Of a DNA stretch of 55,882 bases, positions 1 to 9,363 are shown in pieces. The DNA is from Flavobacterium sp. (GTDB taxonomy: Bacteria; Bacteroidota; Bacteroidia; Flavobacteriales; Flavobacteriaceae), in contig JADKBW010000019.1 in the NCBI GenBank assembly GCA_016714905.1, positions 1 to 55,882 on the forward strand, written 5' to 3'. A program made the position numbers and the translations under genes. Under the pieces are notes generated by a model that worked only from the letters and a program-made list of their open reading frames with translations, was not told where the DNA came from and ran no database searches. Positions within the stretch are counted from its first letter, which is position 1; each line of letters opens with the position of its first letter.

Positions 1-48
1 GGCGTAAAACTGTCATAGACATAATCTATACTAAATACTTAAACTTTT

Positions 49-83
49 AAAAACAAGAGTTTTAAATACAATTACTTGTTTTT
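49..83 (-). terminator. Probable rho-independent terminator after the LytTR gene
   Basis: A perfect 9-bp inverted repeat (49-57 with 75-83) encloses a 17-nt loop and is followed by T residues when read on the minus strand. It lies just past the stop of the LytTR regulator and would end that operon. Nothing else was seen in the first 99 bases. Confidence 0.6.
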
Positions 84-99
84 ATAGATAAAGTAAAAA

Positions 100-855
100 T
101 TAGCCAATCCAGTTCTTAAAGTCTGCGACTTTTTCGCGACTTACGATGACCTCATCGTCTTTATAGGATGGTAAAATCACTTTCAATCTCGAGTTACTGT
201 GGAGTTGAATTTCTTTGATTCCCTTCATCGGAATGATGAATTTTCGACTCACTCTGAAGAAATTTTGAGGGTCGAGTTCGGTTTCTAATTGTTCCAAAGT
301 TGCATCCAAAAGATAGTTCCGATTCTCAAAAGTGTGGAGATACGTTCCTTTATTTTCGCTGAAAAAACATTCGACCTCATCGATGTTTATCATCTTCAGT
401 TGTTGCCCCATTTTGATGGTGAATCTCTTTTTAAAAGTTCGATCAATTGGATTCACTAACATCTTTTTGATCATTTCAAAATCTAAAGACAAATTGGGTG
501 TGCTGCTATTTCGAGCTTTGAATTTATTGACTGCTGTTTCCAGTTCCTCTTCATCAATGGGCTTGAGCAAATAGTCGATGCTGTTCAATTTGAAAGCGCG
601 TAAAGCATATTCATCATAAGCCGTTGTAAAAATTACGGCGCTGTTGATTTCGATGTTTTCAAAAATCTCAAATGATAAACCATCGGATAGTTGAATGTCG
701 AGGAAAATCAAGTCCGGATGCTGATTATTTTGAAACCAATGAATTGATTCTTCAACCGAATGCAACAACGTTGTGATTTGCAACCCTAACTTTTCAACTT
801 TACGTTGCAAAAGTCGAGCAGCAGGCTTTTCGTCTTCGATGATGATGATATTCAT
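100..855 (-). CDS. LytTR-family response regulator (LytR/AlgR type)
   Basis: A 251-aa two-component response regulator that should bind DNA when phosphorylated by the neighbouring LytS-type kinase. Residues 1-115 form a receiver domain, with the acidic pair in IIIIEDE and the phospho-acceptor Asp in DLIFLDIQLSDG. The C-terminal 100 residues match a LytTR DNA-binding domain (ECFFSENKGTYLHT, then FFRVSRKFII). The length is normal for the family. It is last in a minus-strand operon after the kinase and two small 2TM proteins, so it is the likely output of that sensor. The ATG at 855 is the natural start. The target genes cannot be read from the sequence. Confidence 0.93.
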   Translation of the reverse strand: MNIIIIEDEKPAARLLQRKVEKLGLQITTLLHSVEESIHWFQNNQHPDLIFLDIQLSDGLSFEIFENIEINSAVIFTTAYDEYALRAFKLNSIDYLLKPIDEEELETAVNKFKARNSSTPNLSLDFEMIKKMLVNPIDRTFKKRFTIKMGQQLKMINIDEVECFFSENKGTYLHTFENRNYLLDATLEQLETELDPQNFFRVSRKFIIPMKGIKEIQLHSNSRLKVILPSYKDDEVIVSREKVADFKNWIG

Positions 856-862
856 AGTAAGA

Positions 863-1171
863 TTATTTCCATTGATTGTATTTCTCTTTTTCCATCAATT
901 CCTTAATTTTCCTCTCTTCCCAGTCTTTTCCCAAAACGATTGACGGCAAGAAAACGGAAAGTCCATGGGCAAGCAAACCAATTCCACAAAAGAAAAAGGT
1001 CGAAAATACTCGAAACTGAAAAAAGTTCTCATTAGTTTCTAATTCTTGATAATTAGCAATAAGAATCATCGCATTAATGACAACAAAAACGATCAAATGG
1101 GTATAAAATCCTTTTACTTTTTTGACTCTTTTTAGTGCCTCTTGGTATTTAATTTCATCTAAATTTTCCAT
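863..1171 (-). CDS. 2TM domain-containing small membrane protein
   Basis: A protein of about 102 aa with two hydrophobic segments joined by a short linker, preceded by a basic amphipathic stretch (ALKRVKKVKGFYTHL) and ending in GKDWEERKIKELMEKE. This is the layout of the 2TM family (Pfam PF13239) that often sits beside LytS/LytTR systems. I place the start at the ATG at 1171 (MENLDEIKYQ), because the longer frame begins inside the upstream gene and this start lies 2 bp after that gene's stop. The protein is a paralogue of the next gene and of the kinase C-terminus. Its biochemical role is unknown; modulating the sensor kinase in the inner membrane is inference. Confidence 0.82.
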   Translation of the reverse strand: MENLDEIKYQEALKRVKKVKGFYTHLIVFVVINAMILIANYQELETNENFFQFRVFSTFFFCGIGLLAHGLSVFLPSIVLGKDWEERKIKELMEKEKYNQWK

Positions 1172-1173
1172 AT

Positions 1174-1476
1174 TTATTCGAATTTGCTTTTGTTTTTTTC
1201 TTCGTCCATGAATTGTTTGATTTTTCGTTCTTCCCAATCTTTATTCAAAAATGGAAACCAATCAAAAACGCGTACCGCATGAAAAAACAGACCAATTCCC
1301 CAACCAAACATCGTCCAAATAAACCATAAATATTCTGGCGTGTATTTTAAGTTAATATAGATTAGTATGGCAAGTACAATCACATATGACGTCAAATGTC
1401 CATAAAATCCTTTTATTTCATTGACTTGCTTTTTGGCTTTTTGATATCTTTCGTATTCTGAATTTGAATTTTCCAT
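1174..1476 (-). CDS. 2TM domain-containing small membrane protein
   Basis: A protein of about 100 aa in the 2TM family. It has YQKAKKQVNEIKGFYGHL, two transmembrane helices with an intervening tryptophan-rich loop (WFIWTMFGWGIG), and a C-terminal NKDWEERKIKQFM motif. That motif is almost the same as in the downstream paralogue and in the C-terminus of the upstream kinase. The chosen start is the ATG at 1476 (MENSNSEYE), 2 bp after the kinase stop; the longer frame would overlap the kinase gene. It is part of the LytS/LytTR operon. Function is unknown beyond probable inner-membrane location. Confidence 0.82.
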   Translation of the reverse strand: MENSNSEYERYQKAKKQVNEIKGFYGHLTSYVIVLAILIYINLKYTPEYLWFIWTMFGWGIGLFFHAVRVFDWFPFLNKDWEERKIKQFMDEEKNKSKFE

Positions 1477-1478
1477 GA

Positions 1479-2825
1479 TTAATCCCATTTGTTATTAGAC
1501 TGGTTCTCTTTATTCAAAATTTGTTGAATTTTCTTGTCTTCCCATGATTTTCCGTAACCAAACGTGTCGAAGGCATGAAAACAAACGCCCAATCCCCAAC
1601 CCATCATAGGAAACCAAAACCATTGGAAGCCTCCAGTGCTTAGATTTATAAAAATTAAAACTGGAATGACACAACAATACGATATCAGATTACCGTAAAA
1701 CCCTTTTAGTTTTTCTACACGCTCTTTTGCTTTGATGTAAGCCGTGTTTTCATTAAATATAGCTTGTTTTTCCATTGTAACTACTTGCTTGGTTAAAATT
1801 GGTATTTTGATTTTGAAGCAGTTGACATTCTCGTCGATCAGTACTTTCCGCTCAGAAATTAGCGCATAACGATCGACAATGTTCTGCAATCCAACGCCTT
1901 TTCGGTCTTGCAAGACTTCTTTCTTTTGAAGGTTATTCTCAACAATCAGATAATTATCTTCTATATAAATTTTGATATGCAAAGGTTTTTGTTCGCTTAC
2001 GACATTATGCTTGATCGTGTTCTCTAACAAAAGTTGCAAAGACAATGGTACAACCTTCGCTTCAGGAAAATCAAAATTATCCGGCAATTCGTAACTGATA
2101 CTATTTTCGAAGCGCATCTTTAGTAAGTTCATATACGTTTTAGCAAACGATAATTCCTCCTCTAGCGTAACGAGTTCCTTATCTTTTTGTTCTAACACAT
2201 AACGATATATTTTAGACAATGACGTTGTAAATCGTTGGGCATTTTCTGGATTTTCTTCAATCAATGAACTCAGCACGTTGAGACTATTAAACAAAAAATG
2301 TGGATCGATTTGATTCTTTAGACTTTCAAATTTCGCATTGGCAGTTCCGGCAATAACTTTTTGTTCATTGACTCTATTCTCGTTATACGCTTTATAGAAA
2401 TAGAAAGCATGAAAAGCCAACGTGACAATAAAAGTGATGATAGTAGCTACTAAATAATTCGAAGCGGACTCTTTGGCAATGAAGGCTTTGAAAGTACTTC
2501 CTTCAATAAGAACATCTTCAAAAACTCGCAACAAGAAAATGATAGTAATCGATATTAAAAAGGAAGAAAGAAATCCAACGACGATTCTCTTCTTATCAAA
2601 GCGATCATCTTTATATACCTCATCCAAGTATATAAACAAGCCTGCATTGGAGAAGTACAACGAGATAGAATAAAGCATGGTATAGCCAAAGTTAATCGCC
2701 AAACTAGTATCGAAACTAACCGTGTTTCCTGTGATTACTCTTAAAATTAAAAGCGTCAAGAAAATTAGCAATGAAATGATAATTCCACGTGGCATTTCTT
2801 TAATCAAACCTTTGACTACGCTCAT
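1479..2825 (-). CDS. LytS-type sensor histidine kinase with a C-terminal 2TM domain
   Basis: A 448-aa integral-membrane sensor kinase. Residues 1-150 hold about four transmembrane helices. The His_kinase domain follows with the H-box NQIDPHFLFNSLNVLSSLI (acceptor His near residue 176), an N-box (LQLLLENTIKHN) and a G-box (KGVGLQNIVDRY). From about residue 352 the protein runs without a stop into a full 2TM domain (KAKERVEKLKGFYGNL, then GKSWEDKKIQQIL). It should phosphorylate the LytTR regulator encoded three genes downstream. An internal Met (MEKQAIFNEN) opens the 2TM part, so a separately translated product or an ancestral gene fusion are both possible. The stimulus is unknown. Confidence 0.88.
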   Translation of the reverse strand: MSVVKGLIKEMPRGIIISLLIFLTLLILRVITGNTVSFDTSLAINFGYTMLYSISLYFSNAGLFIYLDEVYKDDRFDKKRIVVGFLSSFLISITIIFLLRVFEDVLIEGSTFKAFIAKESASNYLVATIITFIVTLAFHAFYFYKAYNENRVNEQKVIAGTANAKFESLKNQIDPHFLFNSLNVLSSLIEENPENAQRFTTSLSKIYRYVLEQKDKELVTLEEELSFAKTYMNLLKMRFENSISYELPDNFDFPEAKVVPLSLQLLLENTIKHNVVSEQKPLHIKIYIEDNYLIVENNLQKKEVLQDRKGVGLQNIVDRYALISERKVLIDENVNCFKIKIPILTKQVVTMEKQAIFNENTAYIKAKERVEKLKGFYGNLISYCCVIPVLIFINLSTGGFQWFWFPMMGWGLGVCFHAFDTFGYGKSWEDKKIQQILNKENQSNNKWD

Positions 2826-2843
2826 GTCTGTTGCTTTTTGAAA

Positions 2844-3470
2844 TTATTTATTACACTCTTTCTGCGCTTCAAGGGCTCTTTCTAATCCCCATTTTGGTGA
2901 AAAAGGAGTTTCTGGTTTAAATTTAGCAAATAACTCAATAGATCGGTTTATTTCAGCACACATCGGTTTTGTATCGGTTCCGAAATATTTAGCACCACCA
3001 ATTTCATATTCCGCTTTACCAAAAACTGCTCTTGGGTTGTCTGGCGCTATTGCTAAAGCTTTTCCGTAAGTTTCCATGATTTTTCCTGATAATTTCATGC
3101 CGTTGGTCATTGGGTCAAACACCACCCAACCCGTATCGATCATCGCTTGCATCACCAACAATTCAACATTATTTGGATCTTTAATAAATTCGATATCCAA
3201 TGCGTTTTGTGCCTTATTTAATAGTGCGCTAACCAATTCCTTATCTCTTGTTTTGAATGAAGACGTGGTATTGACCAAAGCTACATAGTAATTCGGTAAC
3301 CAACTCCCTTTTTCTGCTGATGCAATTCTTTCGAACATGTCGGAAGCTTCTTTGTCTTTTCCTTCTCCCCATAATTGAAAAGCTTTTCCCATTCCTTCTT
3401 CAAATCGGCCTTGTTGTGCTTGAGCAAATCCTGTTATGATTAATGCTACGATAAAAATTAATCTCTTCAT
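2844..3470 (-). CDS. Secreted TPR-like protein of unknown function
   Basis: A 208-aa protein with a clear Sec signal peptide (MKRLIFIVALIITGFAQAQ, cleavage expected after AQA). The mature part is mostly helical with tetratricopeptide-like pairs (GKDKEASDMFERIA; YGKALAIAPDNPRAVFGKAEYEIGG) and should be periplasmic. It lies between the LytS operon and a TonB-dependent receptor on the same strand, with 117 bp separating it from the receptor. Proteins of this kind are common in Flavobacteriia and usually lack an assigned function. No catalytic motif is visible. Confidence 0.8.
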   Translation of the reverse strand: MKRLIFIVALIITGFAQAQQGRFEEGMGKAFQLWGEGKDKEASDMFERIASAEKGSWLPNYYVALVNTTSSFKTRDKELVSALLNKAQNALDIEFIKDPNNVELLVMQAMIDTGWVVFDPMTNGMKLSGKIMETYGKALAIAPDNPRAVFGKAEYEIGGAKYFGTDTKPMCAEINRSIELFAKFKPETPFSPKWGLERALEAQKECNK

Positions 3471-3587
3471 AATTTCTAGTTTTAAATAGTTAGTAATAAT
3501 TTCTTAGACAAATGTATGTTCCTTAGTTTCCCTATTCAACCAAAACTGACTGAACTGTTGTTAATTAAGGATGAATTGTGTCGCATG

Positions 3588-5738
3588 CTACAAGTTATTC
3601 AGTTGATTGTCTTTCTTGTTATCGCTGATGGTCCAAAAGAAACCAATAAAGAAAAAACGATCTGCGGTTGGAATAATTTCACGTCGATTATACACGCCAT
3701 TTGCATCTGGATTCTGAGCATATTCGTAACCAAAAACATTTTGAGTTCCAAGTACATTTGATACAGAAAAATACAAAATCTTTTGTTGGCTTAACAAATA
3801 AGCCCAATTGAAACTCAAATTATTAAAGGATTTGGTTTTTCCATTCATAAATTCCGCTTCGTTGGGATTGTTGTAGGGTCTTCCTGTGCTGAAATTATGC
3901 GTGAATCCGACTTGCGATTTCCAATCTGAAATCCAGTATTTAGTGACGAACGATATCGTATGGTCGGCCACGAAACTTGGTGTGGCTTGTTTTGGAAAAT
4001 TCTTGTAATCTCGTTCCGTATCTATAAAAGAATAAGAAAGCCAATATTCAAGATTTTTGATTGTAAATCCATCTCTCCAGAACAAATCGATTCCTTTAGC
4101 GAAACCGCGTCCGTTGTTCGAGTAGCTCGAATCAAAATTTGGGTTTTCAGATTCGTATTTTACTAAATTGTCATAGCCTTTATAGTAGGCTTCTGCACGA
4201 AAAGTTTTTTTGTTCTTATTATATTGGAAATTTAAAATATAATGCGCTGCTTGCTCACTTTCAAATTGATGAAATTGAGAAAACTTCAAATAATTCGCGT
4301 TGGGCAATTGCGAGAAATCGCCATAAGCCAAAGAAAACTGACTGTATTTTGCCACTTTATAAGCCATGGATAGTCGCGGCGAAAGCGCAGTTTCATCTAA
4401 CAAATCATTATTTGACAAGCGAAGCCCTACTTTCGCCGCCAACTTTTTCGAAAAGAAAATATCCGCTTCCGTATAAAGTGCTGCAATATTTGAATTGTAA
4501 CCGATTGTATTAAAGTCGGCAAATTTTTCAGCAAACTGCGTTACGAAATAATCCGTTCCGAAGGACAATTTGAATCGATCGGAGAAGTTCTTTCTTAATT
4601 TAAATTTCAAGTGTGCTGCGTTTTCAGTGTTTTTCAAATCATTGCTATCAATCTTAATCTTGTTCTGTCCAAAACCAAAACTAGCGCCTGAAGTAATTTG
4701 CCAATTGCCCCACAGATTTCCTTTATAAGAGGAATTGACGTACAAATTATTATTGTTTAAATTGACTCTCGTCTTTTCAGCCTGATTAATATTCTCTTGA
4801 TTTAGATCAATACGAGAAGCATCAAAAGCGGCATACAACTTAAAAATCCCATTATTGAAATTATAGCGATATACTGATTCTCCCGACAATGATTGAAACG
4901 CTTTATTCCAATCGATATCCTGCGGCACCGCTACTTGATAGGGCGCTAAATCGATGTAAGCCGTATTTACGCTTAAGGAACTTTTCTTCCATTTTTGTGT
5001 GTGACCAATACCCAATCCGACCGTCATTAACGAAATATCCGTCTTATTTTGATCTGGCTCATCTTGTGTATTCAAAAGCAATACGCTAGAAAGTGCTTCG
5101 CCATATTCCGCCGAATAACCACCGGTAGAAAACGAAATCCCACTAAACAAAAAAGGAGAAAATCGACCACGTGTGGGCAAATTATTAGTAGTTGCGCCAT
5201 AGGGTTGCGCTACGCGAATGCCATCTACAAAAGTTTGGGTTTCATCTGCTTCTCCACCGCGGACAAATAGACGTCCATCTTCGCCCACATTGTTCGTTCC
5301 AGGTAAAGTTTGCAAAGCTGCGATGATGTTTCCTGCCGAACCAGCAGTGGTCACTATGTCTAGTGGTTTCAAAACCGAAACTCTAGCTTTATCACCTGAT
5401 TCCATGGTGCCTGCGGTTACAATGACGGCATCTAAGGCGTTGACACTTTCTCTGAGTTTAATCGTTTGATTTTTATAATTCGCAACATTAATCACCGTCG
5501 TAAAAGTGTCATAAATAAGAAAACTAACGACTAAAGTTTGATTACCGGTACTCGAGGTTGTAAAAGAAAACGCACCTGTATCGCCGCTTGAAGTACCATC
5601 ATACGTCCCATCAATATAAATGTTTGCGCCGGCTACCGGTTTGCCTTTGTTGTCGAGAACTTTCCCAGAAATTACTTCTTGAGAAAAAATAAAAGTGGTA
5701 AAAAAGTAAAGTGTGAATGTAAAAAAGATCGTCTTCAT
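3588..5738 (-). CDS. TonB-dependent outer-membrane receptor with carboxypeptidase-regulatory-like domain
   Basis: A receptor of about 716 aa. The signal peptide starts at MKTIFFTFTLYFFTTF; I chose this ATG at 5738 over the upstream Met because it opens a canonical signal sequence. A CarboxypepD_reg-like beta-sandwich follows (SGKVLDNKGKPVAGANIYIDGT), then a plug domain (LPGTNNVGEDGRLFVRGGEADETQTFVDGIRV) and a beta-barrel rich in alternating aromatic residues. It should import a substrate across the outer membrane with TonB energy. No SusD partner is adjacent, so the substrate may be a metal complex or small molecule rather than a glycan; this is inference. Confidence 0.9.
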   Translation of the reverse strand: MKTIFFTFTLYFFTTFIFSQEVISGKVLDNKGKPVAGANIYIDGTYDGTSSGDTGAFSFTTSSTGNQTLVVSFLIYDTFTTVINVANYKNQTIKLRESVNALDAVIVTAGTMESGDKARVSVLKPLDIVTTAGSAGNIIAALQTLPGTNNVGEDGRLFVRGGEADETQTFVDGIRVAQPYGATTNNLPTRGRFSPFLFSGISFSTGGYSAEYGEALSSVLLLNTQDEPDQNKTDISLMTVGLGIGHTQKWKKSSLSVNTAYIDLAPYQVAVPQDIDWNKAFQSLSGESVYRYNFNNGIFKLYAAFDASRIDLNQENINQAEKTRVNLNNNNLYVNSSYKGNLWGNWQITSGASFGFGQNKIKIDSNDLKNTENAAHLKFKLRKNFSDRFKLSFGTDYFVTQFAEKFADFNTIGYNSNIAALYTEADIFFSKKLAAKVGLRLSNNDLLDETALSPRLSMAYKVAKYSQFSLAYGDFSQLPNANYLKFSQFHQFESEQAAHYILNFQYNKNKKTFRAEAYYKGYDNLVKYESENPNFDSSYSNNGRGFAKGIDLFWRDGFTIKNLEYWLSYSFIDTERDYKNFPKQATPSFVADHTISFVTKYWISDWKSQVGFTHNFSTGRPYNNPNEAEFMNGKTKSFNNLSFNWAYLLSQQKILYFSVSNVLGTQNVFGYEYAQNPDANGVYNRREIIPTADRFFFIGFFWTISDNKKDNQLNNL

Positions 5739-5793
5739 TGGATTTGTTTTATGCTGCAAATCTATTTTGTAAAGATATTCTAAAAAACAGAAG

Positions 5794-6930
5794 ATGACTG
5801 AAGTGAAGAATTACATGGATGAATTGTATAAAATTACAATAGCGACCTTACTTATTTTGATAAACTTGTTTATATTTAATGCCACAACTCAAACTAACTT
5901 AGAAATGAACTCAAAAGACGTTGATATTCTTAATGTAATTCTCATAGTAATTTCGTTGTATGCCGCATTCCATATCCCTTTTGGACTTTTTATTTTCTCC
6001 TATGTTGTCTTAGGACCTTTACATTATTTGACTGAAATTAATTGGTTGAAAGAGAAAGAATACTTCCTTGGGAAAGCCAATTGGTCTTATCTTTTTATCT
6101 TATTTGCTTTCTTTTTGGCCCTTCCTTTTATATTGAAATTATCCATCTTTGATACATTCATGAAAAACGAAAGTATTCAAAAATATTATGCTTTTCTCAA
6201 TAATACTAGTGATGAAATATATTTAATTGCTTTAATTTTTACAATTGGTTTACTGTACTTCAAAAATAAAATTCATCTCATTCTTTTTATTGTTATTAGC
6301 AGCATCATTGCAGTGTTCTCATTAAATCACTTTACTAGTACTGCCATGTCTATCGCTATTTTTATTCCGACTTTAATTCATGTTTATGTTTTCACAACTT
6401 TATTTATGATTTACGGGATGATAAAAAATAAAACAACACCAGGAATTATTAGTATAATTCTAATGCTGATGGTTCCATTAATTATAATATTCAGCAAAAT
6501 TAATCCGGAGGAATACAATGGACTTAGCGATTACACTCAAACTTCCTATATTGACAGTACTTTTGGAGGTTTGAACCTTGAAATCGCAAAGTGGTTTATT
6601 CCGATAAAAGGTTCTGATTTCAATTTCTTATCGGTACTTGGAATAAAAATTCAAATATTTGTCGCCTTTGCCTATACGTATCATTATCTCAATTGGTTCT
6701 CAAAAACCTCTATAATTCGTTGGGATAAAACGATGACAAAGTCTAAAATAATTACAATTTTAGCGATTTGGGGTATCAGTGTATGCATCTATTTAGTGAA
6801 CTTCAAAATAGGTTACATTATTCTGATTTTCTTAAGTCTAATTCATGTATTACTTGAATTTCCATTAAACGTAACTACAATAAAAGTACTTCTTAACAAG
6901 CTAAATGTCCCTCTATTTTCTAAAAACTAA
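5794..6930 (+). CDS. Polytopic membrane protein of unknown function
   Basis: A 378-aa, very hydrophobic protein with roughly ten predicted transmembrane helices and no signal peptide. Several His residues lie at helix ends (GPLHYLTEINWL, TLIHVYVF, YTYHYLNWF, LIHVLLEFP), which suggests a metal- or cofactor-binding membrane enzyme. I do not recognise the family with confidence; a very distant likeness to Brp/Blh-type carotenoid oxygenases is only an impression. It is divergent from the TonB receptor and its 3' end overlaps the end of corA by 4 bp on the opposite strand. Confidence 0.75.
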   Translation: MTEVKNYMDELYKITIATLLILINLFIFNATTQTNLEMNSKDVDILNVILIVISLYAAFHIPFGLFIFSYVVLGPLHYLTEINWLKEKEYFLGKANWSYLFILFAFFLALPFILKLSIFDTFMKNESIQKYYAFLNNTSDEIYLIALIFTIGLLYFKNKIHLILFIVISSIIAVFSLNHFTSTAMSIAIFIPTLIHVYVFTTLFMIYGMIKNKTTPGIISIILMLMVPLIIIFSKINPEEYNGLSDYTQTSYIDSTFGGLNLEIAKWFIPIKGSDFNFLSVLGIKIQIFVAFAYTYHYLNWFSKTSIIRWDKTMTKSKIITILAIWGISVCIYLVNFKIGYIILIFLSLIHVLLEFPLNVTTIKVLLNKLNVPLFSKN

Positions 6931-8009
6931 AACCACTTTTTCTTCTTAAAGTACACCACCATCGCCACCAAAAGCAGAAACATCACACCTAACACTATAA
7001 AATAGCCGTACGGATTTCTCAGTTCTGGCATGACGTCGAAGTTCATTCCGTAGATTCCGACGATAAAGGTCAATGGCATAAAGAACACCGAGACAACGGT
7101 AAGAATTTTCATGATTTCGTTCATTCGTTGACTTTGGGAAGAGAAATAAAAGCTCGATGCACTATCCAAAGTATTCATGTCATATTCTATTTGCTCCAGA
7201 GTTTCTAAACATTTTTGGTGCAAACGAGCGAAGAAATTATAGTTAGCCTTTTCGATGCCATCATAGTCTTCCTCGTCATGCTCGCTTTTTAGATTGAATA
7301 ATGCGTCCCGCAAAGGCAAAATAGAACGCTTCAAGAAATTGAGATCTTCTCGATTCTTTTCTATTTGAACCAGAACGTTAGGATCCGCACTCATTTTGGA
7401 TTCAATCAATAAGGATTCAATAACATCTTCGTAAAACTCGATAGTCACGTAAAAATTTTCCATCACAGAATCCAGCAGCAAATACAGCAAGTAATCATTG
7501 CGCTTCTTACGCACTATGCCGCTATGTGTTTTGATTCGTTCTCTAATATGCGTAAAAAAATCACTTTTTTTCTCTTTAAAAGAAACCAACAAATTGTCCT
7601 TGAGCACGAAACTGATTTGCTCCACATGCACTTGGTCATTATCGTCATTGGGTAAAATAGACTTGATGCTAAAAAATAGAACATGATCTAATTCTTCCAT
7701 CTTACTGCGGCGAGAAACATTCAAAATATCACTGACAACAAATGGCTCTATATGTAGCATTTCACCAACTTGCTTGATCAATTCAACGTCATGCAAACCA
7801 TGTACATTTAGCCATTTTACATCATCAACTTGATTTTCGTCAGTGATTTCTTTTTGAATTCTGTCAATCGAGACTTTCTTATATTCTTCATAACCCGCAT
7901 CGTCATAAACAAACAATTGCATATCAACCGGGTCAGTTTTATGAACGCCCGTATATTCATAAAAGTTGGGTTGCACCTTCTTAACTTTACTATATTTGAT
8001 TTTCTTCAT
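6927..8009 (-). CDS. corA: CorA-family magnesium/cobalt transporter
   Basis: A 360-aa inner-membrane divalent-cation channel. It has a large N-terminal cytosolic domain, a long helical stalk and two C-terminal transmembrane helices. The signature GMN motif is seen in VGIYGMNFDVMPEL at the end of the first helix, followed by the second helix and a basic tail (FKKKKWF). The length fits CorA proteins. It mediates Mg2+ uptake and possibly Co2+/Ni2+ passage. It is a single gene, convergent with the preceding membrane protein and divergent from hutI. Confidence 0.95.
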   Translation of the reverse strand: MKKIKYSKVKKVQPNFYEYTGVHKTDPVDMQLFVYDDAGYEEYKKVSIDRIQKEITDENQVDDVKWLNVHGLHDVELIKQVGEMLHIEPFVVSDILNVSRRSKMEELDHVLFFSIKSILPNDDNDQVHVEQISFVLKDNLLVSFKEKKSDFFTHIRERIKTHSGIVRKKRNDYLLYLLLDSVMENFYVTIEFYEDVIESLLIESKMSADPNVLVQIEKNREDLNFLKRSILPLRDALFNLKSEHDEEDYDGIEKANYNFFARLHQKCLETLEQIEYDMNTLDSASSFYFSSQSQRMNEIMKILTVVSVFFMPLTFIVGIYGMNFDVMPELRNPYGYFIVLGVMFLLLVAMVVYFKKKKWF

Positions 8010-8075
8010 CTCGAATAATTTGTTCTAAAGATAGGAGTTTTTAAAATTCTAATTTACATTTACAAAAAAACGAAA

Positions 8076-9314
8076 ATGCAAACTTTAATCATCAATATCA
8101 AGGAACTGTTTCAAGTACGAGAAACGAATATTGCTAAAGTTTCGGGTGCAGCCATGGCTACTTTGCCAAGTATACGAAATGCCTATTTGCTTATTGAAAA
8201 CGATCTGATACAAGATTTTGGTTCGATGCAAGATTGCCCCGAAGTAAATACCGAAAAATTAATTGACGCCAACGAAAAAATGGTCTTACCTGCTTGGTGC
8301 GATAGTCATACGCATATTGTTTATGCTGGCAATCGTGAGCAGGAATTCGTGGATAGAATCAATGGCTTATCGTATGAAGAAATTGCCAGTCGTGGTGGTG
8401 GCATCTTAAACTCCGCCAAGAAACTACAAAATACTTCTGAAGATGATTTATATGTTCAATCAAAAGTACGCTTGGAAGAAGTGATGCAATTAGGGACAGG
8501 CGCTGTCGAAATAAAATCCGGATACGGACTAACAGTTGATGATGAAATTAAAATGTTGCGCGTGATTCGACGATTGAAAGAAAATTACTCAATTGCGATT
8601 AAAGCCACTTTTTTGGGAGCGCATGCATTTCCCTCTGAATTTAAAGACAATCATCAAGGTTATCTTGACCTGATAGTAAACGAAATGATTCCGAAAATTG
8701 CCGCTGAAAAACTCGCAGATTATATAGATGTCTTTTGTGAAACCGGCTATTTTTCTGTTGAAGAAACAAACCAAATATTGGAATGCGGTTTAAAAAATGG
8801 TTTGATTCCAAAGATTCATGTCAATCAATTCAATGCTATTGGCGGTGTTGCAATTGGCGTAAAGAATAACGCATTGTCTGTGGATCATTTAGAAGTGATG
8901 CAGCCAGCAGATGTAGCCGCATTAAAAGGTTCAACAACGATGCCCGTTGCGTTACCTTCGTGCTCGTACTTTTTGAGTATTCCTTATACACCAGCTCGCG
9001 AGATCTTAAATGCAGGTTTGCCTCTGGCTTTGGCTACTGATTTTAATCCAGGATCAACTCCATCAGGGAACATGAATTTTGTCGTTGCCACTGCCTGTAT
9101 TAAAATGAAAATGACACCCGAAGAAGCCATTAACGCAGCGACCATCAATGGAGCTTACGCCATGGGATTGTCTGAAACCCACGGAAGCGTCACTATTGGC
9201 AAAAAAGCCAATTTAATTATTACTAAGCCGATTACTTCCATTTACCAATTGCCGTATGCTTTTGGCAGTAATTTGATTGACCAAGTTATTATTGAAGGAA
9301 AAACAGTTCAATAA
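8076..9314 (+). CDS. hutI: Imidazolonepropionase
   Basis: A 412-aa amidohydrolase that hydrolyses 4-imidazolone-5-propanoate to N-formimidoyl-L-glutamate, the third step of histidine degradation. Family hallmarks are the metal-binding HxH in WCDSHTHIVYAGNREQEF, the EIKSGYGLT segment, HVNQFN, SVDHLE and the late ALATDFNPGS loop. The length matches HutI. Another histidine-catabolic hydrolase (10.2-11.3 kb) lies two genes downstream on the same strand. A strong hairpin follows the stop codon. The tyrosine ammonia-lyase at 45 kb belongs to the HutH superfamily but is assigned to pigment synthesis. Confidence 0.96.
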   Translation: MQTLIINIKELFQVRETNIAKVSGAAMATLPSIRNAYLLIENDLIQDFGSMQDCPEVNTEKLIDANEKMVLPAWCDSHTHIVYAGNREQEFVDRINGLSYEEIASRGGGILNSAKKLQNTSEDDLYVQSKVRLEEVMQLGTGAVEIKSGYGLTVDDEIKMLRVIRRLKENYSIAIKATFLGAHAFPSEFKDNHQGYLDLIVNEMIPKIAAEKLADYIDVFCETGYFSVEETNQILECGLKNGLIPKIHVNQFNAIGGVAIGVKNNALSVDHLEVMQPADVAALKGSTTMPVALPSCSYFLSIPYTPAREILNAGLPLALATDFNPGSTPSGNMNFVVATACIKMKMTPEEAINAATINGAYAMGLSETHGSVTIGKKANLIITKPITSIYQLPYAFGSNLIDQVIIEGKTVQ

Positions 9315-9345
9315 AAAAAGGAACCCAAATTGGATTCCTTTTTTA
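9315..9345. terminator. Bidirectional terminator between hutI and the coiled-coil gene
   Basis: An A-rich arm plus GGAA-CCCAA pairs with TTGG-TTCC and a T-run, with one internal mismatch. It stands between two convergent genes and has an A-run on one side and a T-run on the other, so it can serve both strands. Confidence 0.65.
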
Positions 9346-9363
9346 TTTTCAACAGTGTTTTGA

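Noticed and set aside
3516..3761. 81-aa plus-strand ORF at the 3' end of the TonB receptor gene
   Set aside because: It overlaps the receptor C-terminus antisense and starts in a gap without promoter signals.
4139..4513. 124-aa plus-strand ORF inside the TonB receptor gene
   Set aside because: It lies fully antisense to a well-supported gene and has no recognisable domain.
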